Positions 63,070 through 64,000 of a DNA stretch of 64,000 bases are shown piece by piece. Origin of the DNA: Lithospermum erythrorhizon (taxonomy: Eukaryota; Streptophyta; Magnoliopsida; Boraginales; Boraginaceae). The notes beneath the pieces are model-generated. The model saw nothing but the letters and a program-made list of their open reading frames with translations. It ran no database searches and was not told the DNA's origin. The stretch is taken from assembly GCA_019722365.1 (NCBI GenBank), contig JADFUC010000590.1, positions 434,001 to 498,000 of the forward strand, in the 5' to 3' direction. The position numbers and the translations under genes are program-made. The stretch's first letter is position 1. Each line of letters begins with the position of its first letter.

Positions 63070-64000
63070 CAGCTACTAAAAAAACCTAGAATGAATCCAA
63101 CTTCAATAATCAAACAAACCAACTTACAAACAACAATCCAAATTCAAAATTCACGAAAACAAAAACAAGAAACCCAACAATTAAAAATTCAATCTTTATA
63201 CATAGAAACTAATAATAACACCAATCAGCTACTAAAACCAAGATTGAATCTAATCCCAATAACCCAAAAAACCAAATTGCAATTAACAATTTAAATGAAC
63301 AAAATTCAAAAAAACAATCTTTATATCAGAGAAACTGATAATAGAACCAATCAACAGCTACTAAAAACCCCCCAAAGATTGAATCCAACTTCAATAATCC
63401 AATAAACCAGCTTACAACTAACAATCCGAAATCAAAATTCAGACGAAAAAAAGGAATCCCAACAATTAAAAATTCAATCTTTTTGTATCATAGAAATCGA
63501 TAATAGCACCAATCAACAGCTACTAAAAGACCCCACTAGTCAAACAGACCAACTTAAAACTAGCAATTTAAATGCACAAAATTCACAACAACAAAAGATC
63601 AATCTTTATATCATAGTAACTAGTAATAGCACCAATCCACAACTACCAAGATTGAATTCAATCCCGATAATCCGAACAAACCAACTTACAACTAACAATT
63701 TAAATGCACAAAATTCGCAAAACAAAGATCAATCTTCATTTCACAAAAACTGATAATAGGACCAATTAACAGCTACTAAAAAATCAAGATTGAATCCAAC
63801 TTCAATAACCAAACAAACCAACTCACAAAAAATGATTACAATTCAAAATTCACAAAAAAGGAAGAACCCCAACAATTAAAAATACAGTCTTGATATCATA
63901 GAAACTGATAATAGCACCAATCAACAACTACTAAAAACTGATCAATGAATCCAACTTCAGTAATCAAACAAACCAACTTACAACTAACAATTTCAAATTC
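63065..64000. repeat. Minisatellite-like tandem repeat, unit about 120-166 bp
   Basis: A motif beginning CAGCTACTAAAA, then GATTGAATCCAACTTCAATAA, AACAAACCAACTTACAACTA, AATTCAAAATTCAC, TCAATCTTTATATCATAG and AACTGATAATAGCACCAATC, recurs from about 63069, 63226, 63353, 63519, 63639, 63770 and 63927. Spacing alternates between about 120-130 and 157-166 bases, so some copies have lost an internal block. The array runs off the window end. It lies upstream of all visible MOS14 exons, so it is either in a first intron or 5' of the gene. Confidence 0.85.

Overview
This is nuclear DNA of a flowering plant, most likely a eudicot. The evidence is two split genes with clear plant orthologues (a SHAQKYF-type 1R-MYB factor and the importin-beta transportin MOS14), Ty3/Gypsy and Ty1/Copia LTR retrotransposons with initiator-Met tRNA primer sites, and Stowaway, hAT and foldback MITEs. 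The two halves differ. Positions 1 to about 39,100 are a nest of decayed retrotransposons with no recognisable host gene. About 39,300 to 64,000 is an AT-rich gene space.

Layout. 1-14,600: degenerate LTR-retrotransposon debris, apparently of the Tat/Athila/Ogre kind on the + strand. It holds two diverged LTR-like copies (about 6,010-7,110 and 13,000-13,920), a second nested pair of direct repeats (about 7,950-8,630 and 10,440-11,090) around a broken gag relic, and an 89-bp tandem array (about 5,041-5,520). 14,614-23,912: a structurally complete but coding-dead Tekay/Del-like chromovirus on the minus strand, with two LTRs of about 2.2 kb, primer site, CCHC knuckle, reverse transcriptase, integrase and PPT. 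23,913-26,300: AT-rich DNA with a Stowaway MITE. 26,380-29,300: probable solo LTR or fragment. 29,300-32,350: AT-rich repeats and (TTA)n. 32,354-39,099: a decayed minus-strand Copia-like element with a full 852-bp 5' LTR and a truncated 3' LTR. 39,350-41,690: a small LTR-like unit of unknown family around a 155-codon ORF.

Genes. At 45,652-47,223 (+) lies a three-exon MYB gene of the MYB1R1/MYBD type, with a TATA box at 45,552. It lacks the usual N-terminal zinc knuckle, and its exon 1/2 junction does not keep frame with canonical splice sites. At 51,516-62,004 (-) lie 26 exons of MOS14/transportin-SR, the nuclear import receptor for SR splicing factors. The C-terminus is complete, but the normal first exon is not seen. 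In its place upstream are an unrelated spliceable frame, a possible MITE and a minisatellite. Two MOS14 introns have odd borders: one looks AT-AG, and one lies between copies of an 11-base repeat.

The most general oddity is that the transposon-rich half seems poor in CAG/CTG, and its errors against conserved motifs are often small deletions at CHG sites. This could be real decay or a methylation-linked basecalling artefact, and it should be settled before any broken frame here is interpreted.
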